DNA from: Microbacterium immunditiarum
Lineage (GTDB): Bacteria > Actinomycetota > Actinomycetes > Actinomycetales > Microbacteriaceae
Length of the DNA: 64,000 nt
Assembly (NCBI RefSeq): GCF_013409785.1
Contig: NZ_JACCBV010000001.1
Coordinates: 1,860,001 to 1,924,000 of the forward strand
Direction of reading: 5' to 3'
Made by a program: the position numbers and the translations under genes. The notes below the pieces were generated by a model, which did no database searches, was not told where the DNA came from, and was given only the letters and a program-made list of their open reading frames with translations. Of this stretch, positions 46,433 to 54,666 are shown piece by piece. Numbering within the stretch: the stretch's first letter is position 1; each line of letters starts with the position of its first letter.

Positions 46433-47515
46433 TTACGGCGTGACTCCGAACTCTTCACAGGCCGCCTGGACATCGGGCGTGCAGACGTCGTCGTACGACG
46501 CGTCGCCTGCGGCGATGACATCCTTGACCTCGTTCGGTCCGACGAGCAGCGGCGTCACCTGGACGTACGGCGTGCCGTCGTCGAGCTCGGCGTCGGTCTC
46601 GACGGTCTCGCCGCTCAGCAGTGCGATCGCGACCTCGACCGCAGCCTCGGCCTCATCCTTGACGGGCTTGTAGACCGTGGCGGTCTGCCAGCCGAGCAGG
46701 ATGTTCTGCAGGCCCGCGACGTTGGCGTCCTGGCCGGACACCGCGACGCCCTGGAGGTTGTTGTCCTGCAGGACCTTGATGACGCCCGCGGCGTTCGTGT
46801 CGTTCGCGGCCCAGACGCCGTGCACCACGCCGCTCAGGCTCGTGAGGGCCTGTTCGAAGTTGGTCTGCGACTTGGCCTGGTCCCACGCCCCCGGCGGCTC
46901 GGCGGCCGGCGTGATGCCCGCCTCGGAGAGGACCTCGTCGGCGCCGTCGTGGAACATCTTCGCGTTGCCGTCGGTCGGGTCGCCGCCGATGTAGACGACG
47001 ACGGCCTCTTCGGGAGCGACGCCCGCGGTCTCGAGGCCGTTGAGCACCGTCTGGCCTTGCAGACGGCCGACCTCGACGTTGTCGAACGAGACGTAGTAGT
47101 CGGCACCCGCGAACGGGCGGTCGTAGGCGATGACCGGGATGCCCTCGGCCTTGGCCTTCGCCGCCACGGCCTCGGCGGCGCCCTGGTAGTCGACGAGCAG
47201 CATGACGCCGCAGCCCTGCGTGAGCTGCTGGTCGGCGATCGTCGAGAACTTGTTGACGTCGCCCTGCGCGTTCTGGATGTCGACCTCGAAGCCGGCGCCT
47301 TCCAGTCCCTCCTGCAGGTACTTGCGGTCGAAGTTCTCCCAACGGGGCGACGACGCGGCGTCGGGGAGGATCACGCACGCCCGGCCCGCAGCGTCTCCGC
47401 CGCCGTCGCCGCCGTCCGTGGGGGTGCCGCCGCCGCTGCCGGCACACGCCGTGAGCAGCAAGGCCGCCGCGCTGCCCAGAGCAGCCACGGCGAGGAGTGA
47501 TGACTTCTTCATCAT
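46433..47515 (-). CDS. Sugar-binding lipoprotein (CUT2, XylF/RbsB-like), system 1
   Basis: This 360-residue periplasmic-binding-type lipoprotein has a signal with lipobox LLLTACAG, Cys24. The mature part has a Gly/Asp linker, then CVILPDAASSPRWENFDRKYLQEGLE, VIAYDRPFAGADYYVSFDNVEVGRLQ (the sugar-fold strand pattern), IGGDPTDGNAKMFHDGADEV and VWAANDTNAAGVIKVL. The IAYDR and SFDN features are those of xylose-type binding proteins. The start may be the second Met (47512), which has better spacing to AAAGG. The sugar is probably a pentose or similar aldose. Confidence 0.94.
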   Translation of the reverse strand: MMKKSSLLAVAALGSAAALLLTACAGSGGGTPTDGGDGGGDAAGRACVILPDAASSPRWENFDRKYLQEGLEGAGFEVDIQNAQGDVNKFSTIADQQLTQGCGVMLLVDYQGAAEAVAAKAKAEGIPVIAYDRPFAGADYYVSFDNVEVGRLQGQTVLNGLETAGVAPEEAVVVYIGGDPTDGNAKMFHDGADEVLSEAGITPAAEPPGAWDQAKSQTNFEQALTSLSGVVHGVWAANDTNAAGVIKVLQDNNLQGVAVSGQDANVAGLQNILLGWQTATVYKPVKDEAEAAVEVAIALLSGETVETDAELDDGTPYVQVTPLLVGPNEVKDVIAAGDASYDDVCTPDVQAACEEFGVTP

Positions 47516-47692
47516 TCGCCTTTCGTCGTTGAATTCGCGATCGCGAGGTTGGTGCAGTTCGCGCTGGGTCGATACTTCCGGGCCGACCCCTTGGCGTCAA
47601 GTCTTGAACATAACGCTTTTGCAACCGGCGAACGGCGTTCGGCTCGTGAATTCAGAAACGAAACGATTCGATCGGATGCGGCGCCTCGAGGG
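47516..47692 (-). promoter_or_regulatory. Promoter region of transporter system 1
   Basis: This 177-bp spacer is AT-richer than its surroundings. It contains TTGCAAAAGCGTTATGTT and TTGACG on the minus strand as possible promoter or operator parts, and a perfect 12-bp palindrome TCGCGATCGCGA at 47535-47546 just before the start. No ORF is credible. I cannot assign a regulator with confidence. Confidence 0.45.
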
Positions 47693-48901
47693 CTACGCGC
47701 GGCCCGTCGCGACTCGCGTGCGGCGCGAGATCGAGTCGACGATGACCGCCAGCACGAGCACCGCGCCGGTCACCATGAACTGCACCGACGAGTTCAGGTT
47801 CAGCAGCGTCAGGCCCGACGAGATCGACTGGATCACGATGACGCCGAGCAGCGCCGCGAACGCCGTGCCGCGCCCGCCGAAGAGCGACGCGCCGCCGATG
47901 ATCGCGGCCGCGATCGCGTTGAGGTTCGTGTCGCCGCCGCCGGAGCTCTGGTTCGCCGCCGCGAGGCGCGCGGCGGCGAGGATGCCGCCGACGGCCGCCA
48001 AGCTCGAGCACAGTGCGAACACCGACAGGTAGATGCGGTCGACGCGGATGCCGGCGCGCCGCGCCGCCTCGACCGAACCGCCCACTGCGTACACGGCGCG
48101 TCCCCACCGCGTACGCGTGAGCGCGACGTGCATCGCGACGACGAGCGCGACGAAGAACAGGAACATCACCCCGACGCCGCGTGCGAGGTTGAGGTACCAC
48201 GCGGCCGCGAGCAGGAGCAGCAGGAGGGCGCCCGCGCGGAGCGCGATCTCGCGGTAGCTCTGGCTCTCGAGGTTCGCCGCGGCGCGCCTGCGCGCACGCC
48301 GGATCAGCGACCACGCGTACGCGGCCATCGAGACGACGACCACGACATACGAGGCCCACGCGGGGAGGAACCACTGCTGTGCGAACTCGACGAGCCACGA
48401 GTCGAACGGGAGGTTGATCGACCCCGTCTCGCCGAGGACCCACAGCTGCAGCCCGAGGAATCCGAGGAGCCCCGCGAGCGTCACCACGAAACTCGGCAGC
48501 CCGAATCGGGCGTGGAGGTATCCGTAGAGCAGGCCGACGAGGCATCCGGTCGCCACCGCCGCCGTGATCGCGAGGAACAGCGGCCACCGCAGCTGCACGA
48601 ACCCGACGGCGAGGATCGCGGCGGCGAGCCCCGAGACCGATCCGACCGACAGGTCGATCTCGCCGAGCAGCAGCACCACGACGACTCCGAGCGAGATGAT
48701 CCCGATAGACGCGCACTGCATCGTGAGGTCGACGAGGTTGCGGCTCGACAGGAACACGGGATTGAGCAGCTGGAACACCGTCCAGATGACGACGAGTCCG
48801 ACGATGACCGGGAGCGGGCCGAGATCGCCGCCGCGGATGCGCGCCCACAGACGCTCGGCCGAGCCGCGCACCCCCGCGGCGTCGATCGCCTCGTCCGTCA
48901 C
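47693..48901 (-). CDS. Sugar ABC transporter permease (CUT2), system 2
   Basis: This 402-residue permease is paralogous to the system 1 permease: LLGEIDLSVGSVSGLA, LPSFVVTLAGLLGFLG, the contact loop GGSVEAARRAGIRV, and GGASLFGGRGTAFAALLG. It has about ten helices and the same long N-terminus and mid-protein insertion. It starts at GTG 48901, 4 nt inside the stop of the ATPase gene (48898-48901). Its stop lies 177 bp before the binding-protein gene of system 1, so the two systems are tandem but probably separate units. Confidence 0.93.
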   Translation of the reverse strand: MTDEAIDAAGVRGSAERLWARIRGGDLGPLPVIVGLVVIWTVFQLLNPVFLSSRNLVDLTMQCASIGIISLGVVVVLLLGEIDLSVGSVSGLAAAILAVGFVQLRWPLFLAITAAVATGCLVGLLYGYLHARFGLPSFVVTLAGLLGFLGLQLWVLGETGSINLPFDSWLVEFAQQWFLPAWASYVVVVVSMAAYAWSLIRRARRRAAANLESQSYREIALRAGALLLLLLAAAWYLNLARGVGVMFLFFVALVVAMHVALTRTRWGRAVYAVGGSVEAARRAGIRVDRIYLSVFALCSSLAAVGGILAAARLAAANQSSGGGDTNLNAIAAAIIGGASLFGGRGTAFAALLGVIVIQSISSGLTLLNLNSSVQFMVTGAVLVLAVIVDSISRRTRVATGRA

Positions 48902-49800
48902 GACGCGCCGCCCCGTCGCCGTCCGCGACGCGGTTCGCGCGAGGTCAGCGGGATGACGTCGGCGTCCGGACGGTCGTCGGTCTCGTCCTTGCGCACGGTC
49001 GGGGTGCGCCCGGTCGGCGCGCGGCGCGTGCCGGTGTTGTCGATCGCGCCCGTGATCGCTGCGATGAGCGTCTCGCTCGTGACGTCGGCCGCGTTGTACT
49101 CGCCGTTGTTGCGTCCGAGCCGCAGCACGACGATCCGGTCGGCGACCGCCATGACCTCGGCCATGTTGTGGCTGATGAGCACGACGCCGTGGCCGCGCTC
49201 GCGCAGACGCTCGATGAGATTGAGCACCTCGGCCGTCTGAGCGACGCCGAGGGCCGCGGTCGGCTCGTCGAGGATCACGACGCGCGGCTCGCCGATGAGC
49301 GAGCGCGCGATCGCGACGGTCTGGCGCTGGCCGCCCGACAGCGACGCGACCGGGATGCGCACCGACGGGATCTTGGCCGCGAGCTCGCGCAGGAGCGCCC
49401 ACGTGCGCTGCTCCATGTCGACCTCGTCGAGCTTGCCCTCGCTCACGAGCTCGCGCCCGAGCCAGAGGTTCGCGACGACGTCGAGGTTGTCGCACAGCGC
49501 GAGGTCCTGGAAGACGGTGGCGATGCCGAGCTCCTGCGCGTCGGCGGGGCTCGAGATGGTGACCTCGTCGCGGTCGAACTCGATCGTGCCGGCATCCGGC
49601 GGATGCACCCCGGCGAGCACCTTCACGAGCGTCGACTTGCCTGCGCCGTTGTCGCCGACGAGGGCGACGACCTCGCCCTCGTTGACCCAGAAGTCCACGT
49701 CCGTGAGCGCGCGGACGGCGCCGAAGTGCTTGCCGATCCCGCGCATGGTCAGTACGCGCTCGCGCGGGCGGCCGGCGCGGGACGGGTTCACGGTCGTCAC
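48898..49800 (-). CDS. Sugar ABC transporter ATP-binding protein (CUT2, single domain), system 2
   Basis: This 300-residue ATPase shows Walker A GDNGAGKSTL, FQDLALCDNLD, LSGGQRQ, VVILDEPTAALG and ISHN, the same wording as the system 1 ATPase, which supports duplication. The C-terminal 45 residues are a basic/acidic tail (TGRTPTVRKDETDDRP to the end) absent from system 1, with low-complexity Arg/Gly. It starts at GTG 49800 with GAGGA about 7 nt upstream. It is the second gene after the binding-protein gene, separated by 22 bp. Confidence 0.93.
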   Translation of the reverse strand: MTTVNPSRAGRPRERVLTMRGIGKHFGAVRALTDVDFWVNEGEVVALVGDNGAGKSTLVKVLAGVHPPDAGTIEFDRDEVTISSPADAQELGIATVFQDLALCDNLDVVANLWLGRELVSEGKLDEVDMEQRTWALLRELAAKIPSVRIPVASLSGGQRQTVAIARSLIGEPRVVILDEPTAALGVAQTAEVLNLIERLRERGHGVVLISHNMAEVMAVADRIVVLRLGRNNGEYNAADVTSETLIAAITGAIDNTGTRRAPTGRTPTVRKDETDDRPDADVIPLTSREPRRGRRRGGAS

Positions 49801-49822
49801 GCGTCAATCCTCCCAGAGCGGT

Positions 49823-50869
49823 TCAGAGAATGCCCGCCGCTTCGCATGCGGCCGCGTACTCGGGCGTGCAGATGTCGTCGACCCTCCAGAACCCGTCCGC
49901 GACGACCGTGTCGAGGATGTCGTCCACCGTCACGGCGACCGGCTCGAGGAGGGTCGCGGGAGTGCCGTTCACCTCCAGCTCGCCTTCGACCGGGCGGCCG
50001 TTGAGCAGGTCGACCGCGACGTCGGCGGCTCGCGTCGCCTGCCGCTCGAGCGCCTTGTACACCGTCATGTGCTGGTCGCCCGCGACGATGCGCTGCAGCG
50101 CCGTCAGCTCGGCGTCCTGGCCCGTCACGACGGGGAACGGCGACACATTCGCGGCTCGCAGCGCGGCGACGGCGCCGCTGGCCGTGCCGTCGTTCGCGGC
50201 GTACACCCCGGCGATCTCGTCGCCGAACTGCGAGATCTGCCCGGCGACCCAGGCCTGCGCCTTGTCGGGGCTCCAGTCGGGCGTGTCGTACTCGGCGAGC
50301 ACGTGCAGCCCGCTGTCGCGGATCACCTCGAGCGCCCCCTCGCGGAAGCTCGCCGCGTTGTTGTCGGTGGGCGAGCCGTTGACCATGAGGATGCCGCCGT
50401 CGGCCTCGCCGCGCTCCTCGAGCGCCGCGACGAGGGCGGTGGCCTGGAGTCGCCCGACGCGCGTGTTGTCGAACGAGACGTAGTACGCGAGCTCGCCGCC
50501 GGCGACCATGCGGTCGTACGCGATGACCGGCACGTCCTGCGCGTTGGCAGCGTTCACGATCGTGACAGCCGCCTGTGCGTCGACCGGGTCGAGCACGAGC
50601 ACGTCGACGCCCGCGGTGAGCATCGACTCCGCCTGCTGCTGCTGCTTCGCGGCGTCCTGATCGGCGTTCGCGTACAGCACCTCGTAGTCGCCCAGCTCCT
50701 TCACGCGCGCCTCGAACACGGGGCGGTCGAACGTTTCGTACCGTGCGGTCTTCTTGTCGGGCAGCAGCAGCGCGATCGTCCCGTCCGCGGACCCGGACTG
50801 TGGCACGCACGCGGTGAGCCCCCCTGCGAGCAGGGCGACGGCGACGACGAAGGCGAAGGTTCTTCTCAC
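49823..50869 (-). CDS. Sugar-binding lipoprotein (CUT2, XylF/RbsB-like), system 2
   Basis: This 348-residue lipoprotein has the signal LLAGGLTACVP with Cys21. The mature protein has IALLLPDKKTARYETFDRPVFEARVKEL, DVLVLDPVDAQAAVTIVN, VIAYDRMVAGGELAYYVSFDNTRVGRLQ, NGSPTDNNAASFREGA and GVYAANDGTASGAV. It ends with DDICTPEYAAACEAAG, echoing CTPDVQAACEEFG of system 1, so the two binding proteins are paralogues. The start is GTG 50869. It follows the ROK gene by 58 bp on the same strand, so the regulator may be in the same transcript. Confidence 0.94.
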   Translation of the reverse strand: MRRTFAFVVAVALLAGGLTACVPQSGSADGTIALLLPDKKTARYETFDRPVFEARVKELGDYEVLYANADQDAAKQQQQAESMLTAGVDVLVLDPVDAQAAVTIVNAANAQDVPVIAYDRMVAGGELAYYVSFDNTRVGRLQATALVAALEERGEADGGILMVNGSPTDNNAASFREGALEVIRDSGLHVLAEYDTPDWSPDKAQAWVAGQISQFGDEIAGVYAANDGTASGAVAALRAANVSPFPVVTGQDAELTALQRIVAGDQHMTVYKALERQATRAADVAVDLLNGRPVEGELEVNGTPATLLEPVAVTVDDILDTVVADGFWRVDDICTPEYAAACEAAGIL

Positions 50870-50927
50870 GGGCGGCTCTCGTACGGCACGCGGGAGCGGT
50901 GGGAGGTGCTGCGCGTGTCTTTCGAGC

Positions 50928-52124
50928 CTACGCGGTGAATTGGATGACGTCGGCGTCGAGGGTCACGTGGTCGAGCGCCATCGCGATCGCCCCCCGCGTC
51001 TCGGCCCACTCGCCGAACGACGCCCCGACGATCTCGGGCAGGCCGCCGACCGCCGCCAGCGCCGAGCGCTCGAGGGCATGGCGCATCGGAGCCATGAGGA
51101 TCTCGCCGGCCTGCGCCAGCTCGCCGCCCACGATGATGAGCTCGGGGTCGAAGAGGTTGCACAGGCTCGCCGCAGCGATGCCGATGTGGCGCCCGGCATC
51201 GGCGATCACGCGCATCGCGCTTCCGACGCCCGCGTCCGCAGCGGCGAGCAGGTCGCCGAGACGCTGCATTCCCTCGCTCTCGGGGAAGAGGGCGAGGAGT
51301 GCGGGCCCGGACGCGTAGGTCTCGAGGCATCCGCGATTGCCGCACCGGCAGATCGGGCCGTTCTCGTCGATCGTCATGTGGCCGATCTGCCCCGTCTTGC
51401 CGCTCACACCGCGGAACAGGTCGCCGTCGACGATGAGGCCCGCGCTGATCGTGTGGCCGACGCGGATGTACACCGACGACGACGCGGTGCGGCCGCTGCC
51501 CTCGCGCGCCTCGGCCAGTCCGCCGAGGTTCGCCTCGCTGTCGACGTACACGGGGCGCTCGATGCGGGCGCTGAGGCTCTCGGCGACGTCGATTCCCTCC
51601 CAGCCGGGCAGCAGCCCGGGGGTCGAGACCATGCCCGTGCGCGGATCGATGGGCGCGGGGAGCGCGACGCCCACGGAGAGCAGGTCGCCGAGGGATCCGC
51701 CGAGGTTGTCCATCATCTCGGACAGGAGGATGCTCAGCCGGTCGAGCTCTGCGTCGTGCCGGTGGCCCGGCGCGAGGGGGATCACCGTCTCAGCGACCGT
51801 CGTGCGCGTGGCATCCGCGATCGCGATGTGCAGCTGGCGCGTCGAGAAGTGCGCGCCCGCGACGAGGCCCACCTTGCGGGCGAGTGAGACGAGGGTCGCG
51901 CGACGGCCGCTGCGCGATGTGAACGAGGTGTGGAGGATGCCGGATGCCGTCAGCTCCTTGACGATGTTCGACACCGTCGCGGGAGAGAGGCCGGTGCTGC
52001 CGGCGAGCTCGATCTGCGTCAGGCGCCCATGGCGCTTGAGCGACTCGACGAGACGTGCCCGGTTCGCTTCCCGGAGCGAGGACTGCGAGCCGGGTGGAGT
52101 GTTCCGGCGTACCACGCTGGACAC
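50928..52124 (-). CDS. ROK family transcriptional regulator (XylR/NagC-like)
   Basis: This 398-residue repressor has a winged HTH at about residues 18-75 (ANRARLVESLKRHGRLTQIELAGSTGLSPATVSNIVKEL). The ROK sugar-kinase-like fold follows, with the zinc-binding region ICRCGNRGCLETYASG. The kinase ATP region is weak (SVGVALPAPID), as in regulator forms. The start is uncertain: GTG 52124 or GTG 52115, neither with a ribosome-binding site. It sits directly upstream of system 2 and likely controls it, in response to a sugar. It is the obvious regulator for both CUT2 systems, by position. Confidence 0.92.
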   Translation of the reverse strand: MSSVVRRNTPPGSQSSLREANRARLVESLKRHGRLTQIELAGSTGLSPATVSNIVKELTASGILHTSFTSRSGRRATLVSLARKVGLVAGAHFSTRQLHIAIADATRTTVAETVIPLAPGHRHDAELDRLSILLSEMMDNLGGSLGDLLSVGVALPAPIDPRTGMVSTPGLLPGWEGIDVAESLSARIERPVYVDSEANLGGLAEAREGSGRTASSSVYIRVGHTISAGLIVDGDLFRGVSGKTGQIGHMTIDENGPICRCGNRGCLETYASGPALLALFPESEGMQRLGDLLAAADAGVGSAMRVIADAGRHIGIAAASLCNLFDPELIIVGGELAQAGEILMAPMRHALERSALAAVGGLPEIVGASFGEWAETRGAIAMALDHVTLDADVIQFTA

Positions 52125-52234
52125 TGTACCGGACGGGGTGGAATCGATGCCGGGATCCGCCCGCTCCGTGGGCGTGGGGGCGGATGCGGCGGCGGATGCC
52201 CCACCCGCCCTCGCGCGTTCGCTCGGTGTGCTGC

Positions 52235-53614
52235 TCAGGCCTCGGCCTTCACGGGGATCGCGGCCGTCTCGGCGGCGAGGCGCTCGCGGTCGATGCGGTC
52301 GAGCTCGTGCAGCGACGAGCCCTTCGTCTCGCGCAACGAGATGACCGCGACGAACGTGATCGCGGCGGCGATCGCCAGGTAGACGGCGATCGGCACCCAC
52401 GAGCCGGTGCTCGACAGGAGCGCGGCCGCGATGATCGGCGCGAGCGAGCCGGCGACGATCGAGGTCACCTGGTAGCCGAGCGAGACGCCCGAGTAGCGCA
52501 TGCGCGTCGGGAACATCTCGGACATGATCGCCGGCTGAGGCGCGTACATGAAGGAGTGGAGCACCAGGCCCAGGCAGATCGCCAGGATGATGATGAGCGG
52601 ATCCTTCGTGTTGAACATCGGGAACGCCACGAAGCCCCACGCGGCCGCGGCGACGGCTCCGATCGCGTACACCGGCCGGCGTCCGATGCGATCGGTGAGT
52701 CCGCCGACGAACGGGATGACGATCAGGTGTACGACGTGCGCGATCGCGATCATGCCCAGGATCGCGGCGGTGTCCATCCCGAGCGCGATCTTCAGGTAGG
52801 TGATCGAGAACGTCACGACGAGGTAGTACATGATGTTCTCCGCGAACCGCAGGCCCATCGCGGTGATGACGCCGCGGGGGTAGCGGCGCAGCACCTCGAG
52901 GACGCCGTAGCGGTCGCGACGCTCGTCCTCGGCCTCCTTCTGGGCCTCGAGGAAGATCGGGGCATCCGTGATGCGCGTGCGCACGTAGTAGCCGACCGCG
53001 ACGATCACGACCGACAGCCAGAAGCCGATGCGCCAGCCCCACGAGAGGAACGCCTCCTGCGACAGGGTGTTGCTCAGCACGAGCAGCACGACGGTCGCGA
53101 GCAGGTTGCCGATCGGCACGGCCGCCTGCGGGAACGACGCCCAGAATCCGCGAGTGCGGTCGGGGGAGTGCTCGGCGACCAGGAGCACGCCGCCGCCCCA
53201 CTCGCCGCCGACGGCGAAGCCCTGCGCGAAGCGCAGGAGCACGAGCAGCGCGGGCGCCCAGTAGCCGACCTGGGCGAACGTCGGAAGGCATCCCATGAGG
53301 AACGTCGCGACGCCGACGAGGATGATGGCGAACTGCAGCAGCCTCTTGCGGCCGTACTTGTCGCCGAAGTGGCCGAACACGATGCCGCCGAGGGGGCGCG
53401 CGATGAAGCCCACGGCGTACGTGAGGAAGGCCGAGATGACGCCTGCGTAGGGGTCATCCGATGGCGGGAACATGATGACGTTGAACACGAGCGTCGCGGC
53501 CGTGGCGTAGAGGAAGAACTCGTACCACTCGACGACGGTGCCCGCCATCGACGCTGTGACGACGCGTCGAAGGCTCGACTGGGGATAAGCCTTCGAGGAC
53601 GTGGCTGATGCCAT
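52235..53614 (-). CDS. MFS transporter, metabolite:H+ symporter (MHS/ShiA-like)
   Basis: This 459-residue member of the MHS branch of the MFS starts with VVTASMAGTVVEWYEFFLYATAATLVFN, the family hallmark. It continues with RPLGGIVFGHFGDKYGRKRLL (motif A), ALLVLLRFAQGFAVGGEWGGGVLLV and SFPQAAVPIGNLLA. Twelve helices are expected; a long cytoplasmic loop with charged residues lies at about 220-245. Known members take up organic acids such as shikimate, proline or citrate. ATG 53614 has AAGGAGG about 9 nt upstream and a good promoter about 50 bp before it. Confidence 0.93.
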   Translation of the reverse strand: MASATSSKAYPQSSLRRVVTASMAGTVVEWYEFFLYATAATLVFNVIMFPPSDDPYAGVISAFLTYAVGFIARPLGGIVFGHFGDKYGRKRLLQFAIILVGVATFLMGCLPTFAQVGYWAPALLVLLRFAQGFAVGGEWGGGVLLVAEHSPDRTRGFWASFPQAAVPIGNLLATVVLLVLSNTLSQEAFLSWGWRIGFWLSVVIVAVGYYVRTRITDAPIFLEAQKEAEDERRDRYGVLEVLRRYPRGVITAMGLRFAENIMYYLVVTFSITYLKIALGMDTAAILGMIAIAHVVHLIVIPFVGGLTDRIGRRPVYAIGAVAAAAWGFVAFPMFNTKDPLIIILAICLGLVLHSFMYAPQPAIMSEMFPTRMRYSGVSLGYQVTSIVAGSLAPIIAAALLSSTGSWVPIAVYLAIAAAITFVAVISLRETKGSSLHELDRIDRERLAAETAAIPVKAEA

Positions 53615-53667
53615 GCGCTTGATACCTCCTTGTAGAGCGCGGAAGCGGCGGGGGGAGCCGCCCGGCG

Positions 53668-53696
53668 AATCTACTGAAAGGGGATTCAGGTTTCAA
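53668..53696 (-). promoter_or_regulatory. Promoter of the MHS transporter gene
   Basis: On the minus strand, -35 TTGAAA (53691-53696) and -10 TAGATT (53668-53673) are separated by exactly 17 bp. Transcription would start near 53661, giving a leader of about 47 nt with the AAGGAGG site near 53627. Confidence 0.65.
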
Positions 53697-53722
53697 TACG
53701 AAGAGTGCACGGGCACGCGTGA

Positions 53723-53744
53723 CCTACCCGGGTACCCGGGTAGG
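53723..53744. repeat. Perfect 22-bp palindrome with tandem ACCCGGGT units
   Basis: The two overlapping ACCCGGGT units form a perfectly symmetric 22-bp sequence between CC-TA and TA-GG ends. It lies 27 bp upstream of the -35 of the MHS promoter and 12 bp after the NYN gene stop. It may be the terminator of that gene or an operator for the transporter gene. Confidence 0.6.
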
Positions 53745-53755
53745 AGGGGGCGGGA

Positions 53756-54631
53756 TCAGCGCCTGCCGGCCGCGAGGCGGATGAGGACGACGTTGCCGGA
53801 CTCGTCGACCTCTGCGACGTCGGTGTGCGCCTTCACGAACTCCGAGAAGCTCTTGTGCCCATACGCCCGTTCGCTGAAGGAGGGGTCGAGCCGCTTGATG
53901 AGGCTCTTGACGGCGGAGGCGTGCTGCCAGTCGTCGCCCTCCTTGTCGCTCTCGAGCCGCAGGGCGCGTTCGAGCAGATCTGCCCCGGGATCGGTCGCCT
54001 TCTTGCGGGCGCGCCGCCGCGCGGGCGCCGTGTCCTTCTTCTCGGACGGCTCGGGCCCGTCGGCGGGCTGCACGCCCGGCAGCGCGTCGTACGAGTCGAA
54101 CTGGTCGCACGCGGCCGCGAGGGCCTTCGCGGTCGAACCCGCGACGCCGACGCCCACGACGAACCGCCCGAGGCGCTTGCAGCGCTGCGCGAGCGGCACG
54201 TAGTCCGAGTCGCCCGCGACGATCACGACGTGCGTGAGGTCGGGGAGGCGGAACATGTCCTCGACGGCGTCGACCGCGAGCCGGATGTCTGCGCCGTTCT
54301 TGGCGTAGGCGGCGGTCGGGAACAGCTGCACGAGGTCGACGGCACGGGCGACGAGCTGAGAGCGGTAATCCGCGTTGACCGAGGAAGACCAGTCCGCGTA
54401 CGCACGCGTGAGCACGAGCGTGCCGAACGAGGCGGCGTAGTCGATGATCGCGCCGACATCGACCGTCGCGCGCTGCAGCCGCTCGGCGACCTCCGGTGCG
54501 ATCGGCGTCTCGGCGATGCGCGCGCGGTCGCGTGAGTACGTGTTGCGGCCGTGCACGCGGTCGTACCACGACATGACGATGTTGTCGAAGTCCAGGTACA
54601 CGGCGACGCGGGCGTTCTGCGAGTCCGGCAT
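53756..54631 (-). CDS. NYN-domain protein with LOTUS/OST-HTH C-terminus
   Basis: This 291-residue putative RNA-acting protein has residues 5-160 as a NYN (PIN-like) nuclease domain, with Asp residues in AVYLDFDNIVMS and HVVIVAGDSDYVPLA that would bind metal and the further acidic positions of the fold. A Pro/Lys/Arg-rich linker (about 190-215) leads to a C-terminal OST-HTH/LOTUS domain (about 225-285, HASAVKSLIKRLDPSFSERAYGHKSFSEFV), which binds RNA in related proteins. ATG 54631 is chosen where the fold begins. Substrate RNA and regulation are unknown. Confidence 0.9.
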   Translation of the reverse strand: MPDSQNARVAVYLDFDNIVMSWYDRVHGRNTYSRDRARIAETPIAPEVAERLQRATVDVGAIIDYAASFGTLVLTRAYADWSSSVNADYRSQLVARAVDLVQLFPTAAYAKNGADIRLAVDAVEDMFRLPDLTHVVIVAGDSDYVPLAQRCKRLGRFVVGVGVAGSTAKALAAACDQFDSYDALPGVQPADGPEPSEKKDTAPARRRARKKATDPGADLLERALRLESDKEGDDWQHASAVKSLIKRLDPSFSERAYGHKSFSEFVKAHTDVAEVDESGNVVLIRLAAGRR

Positions 54632-54666
54632 GGCTTCAGTGTGCCAGCGGACAGCCCGCTGCGTCG

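Noticed and set aside
44270..50869. Possible truncation of the CUT2 ATPases (about half the XylG length)
   Set aside because: Both copies are complete single domains with all motifs and tight overlaps to the permeases; single-domain forms are known in this class, so no damage is implied.
52155..52185. Hairpin ATCCGCCC / GGGCGGAT between the MHS and ROK genes
   Set aside because: The arms are only 8 bp with a 15-nt loop in a region of repetitive GGCGGATGC words, so it may be composition; not listed as a terminator.
53723..53744. Tandem ACCCGGGT units as the start of a CRISPR or repeat array
   Set aside because: There are only two overlapping units, with no spacers or cas genes.
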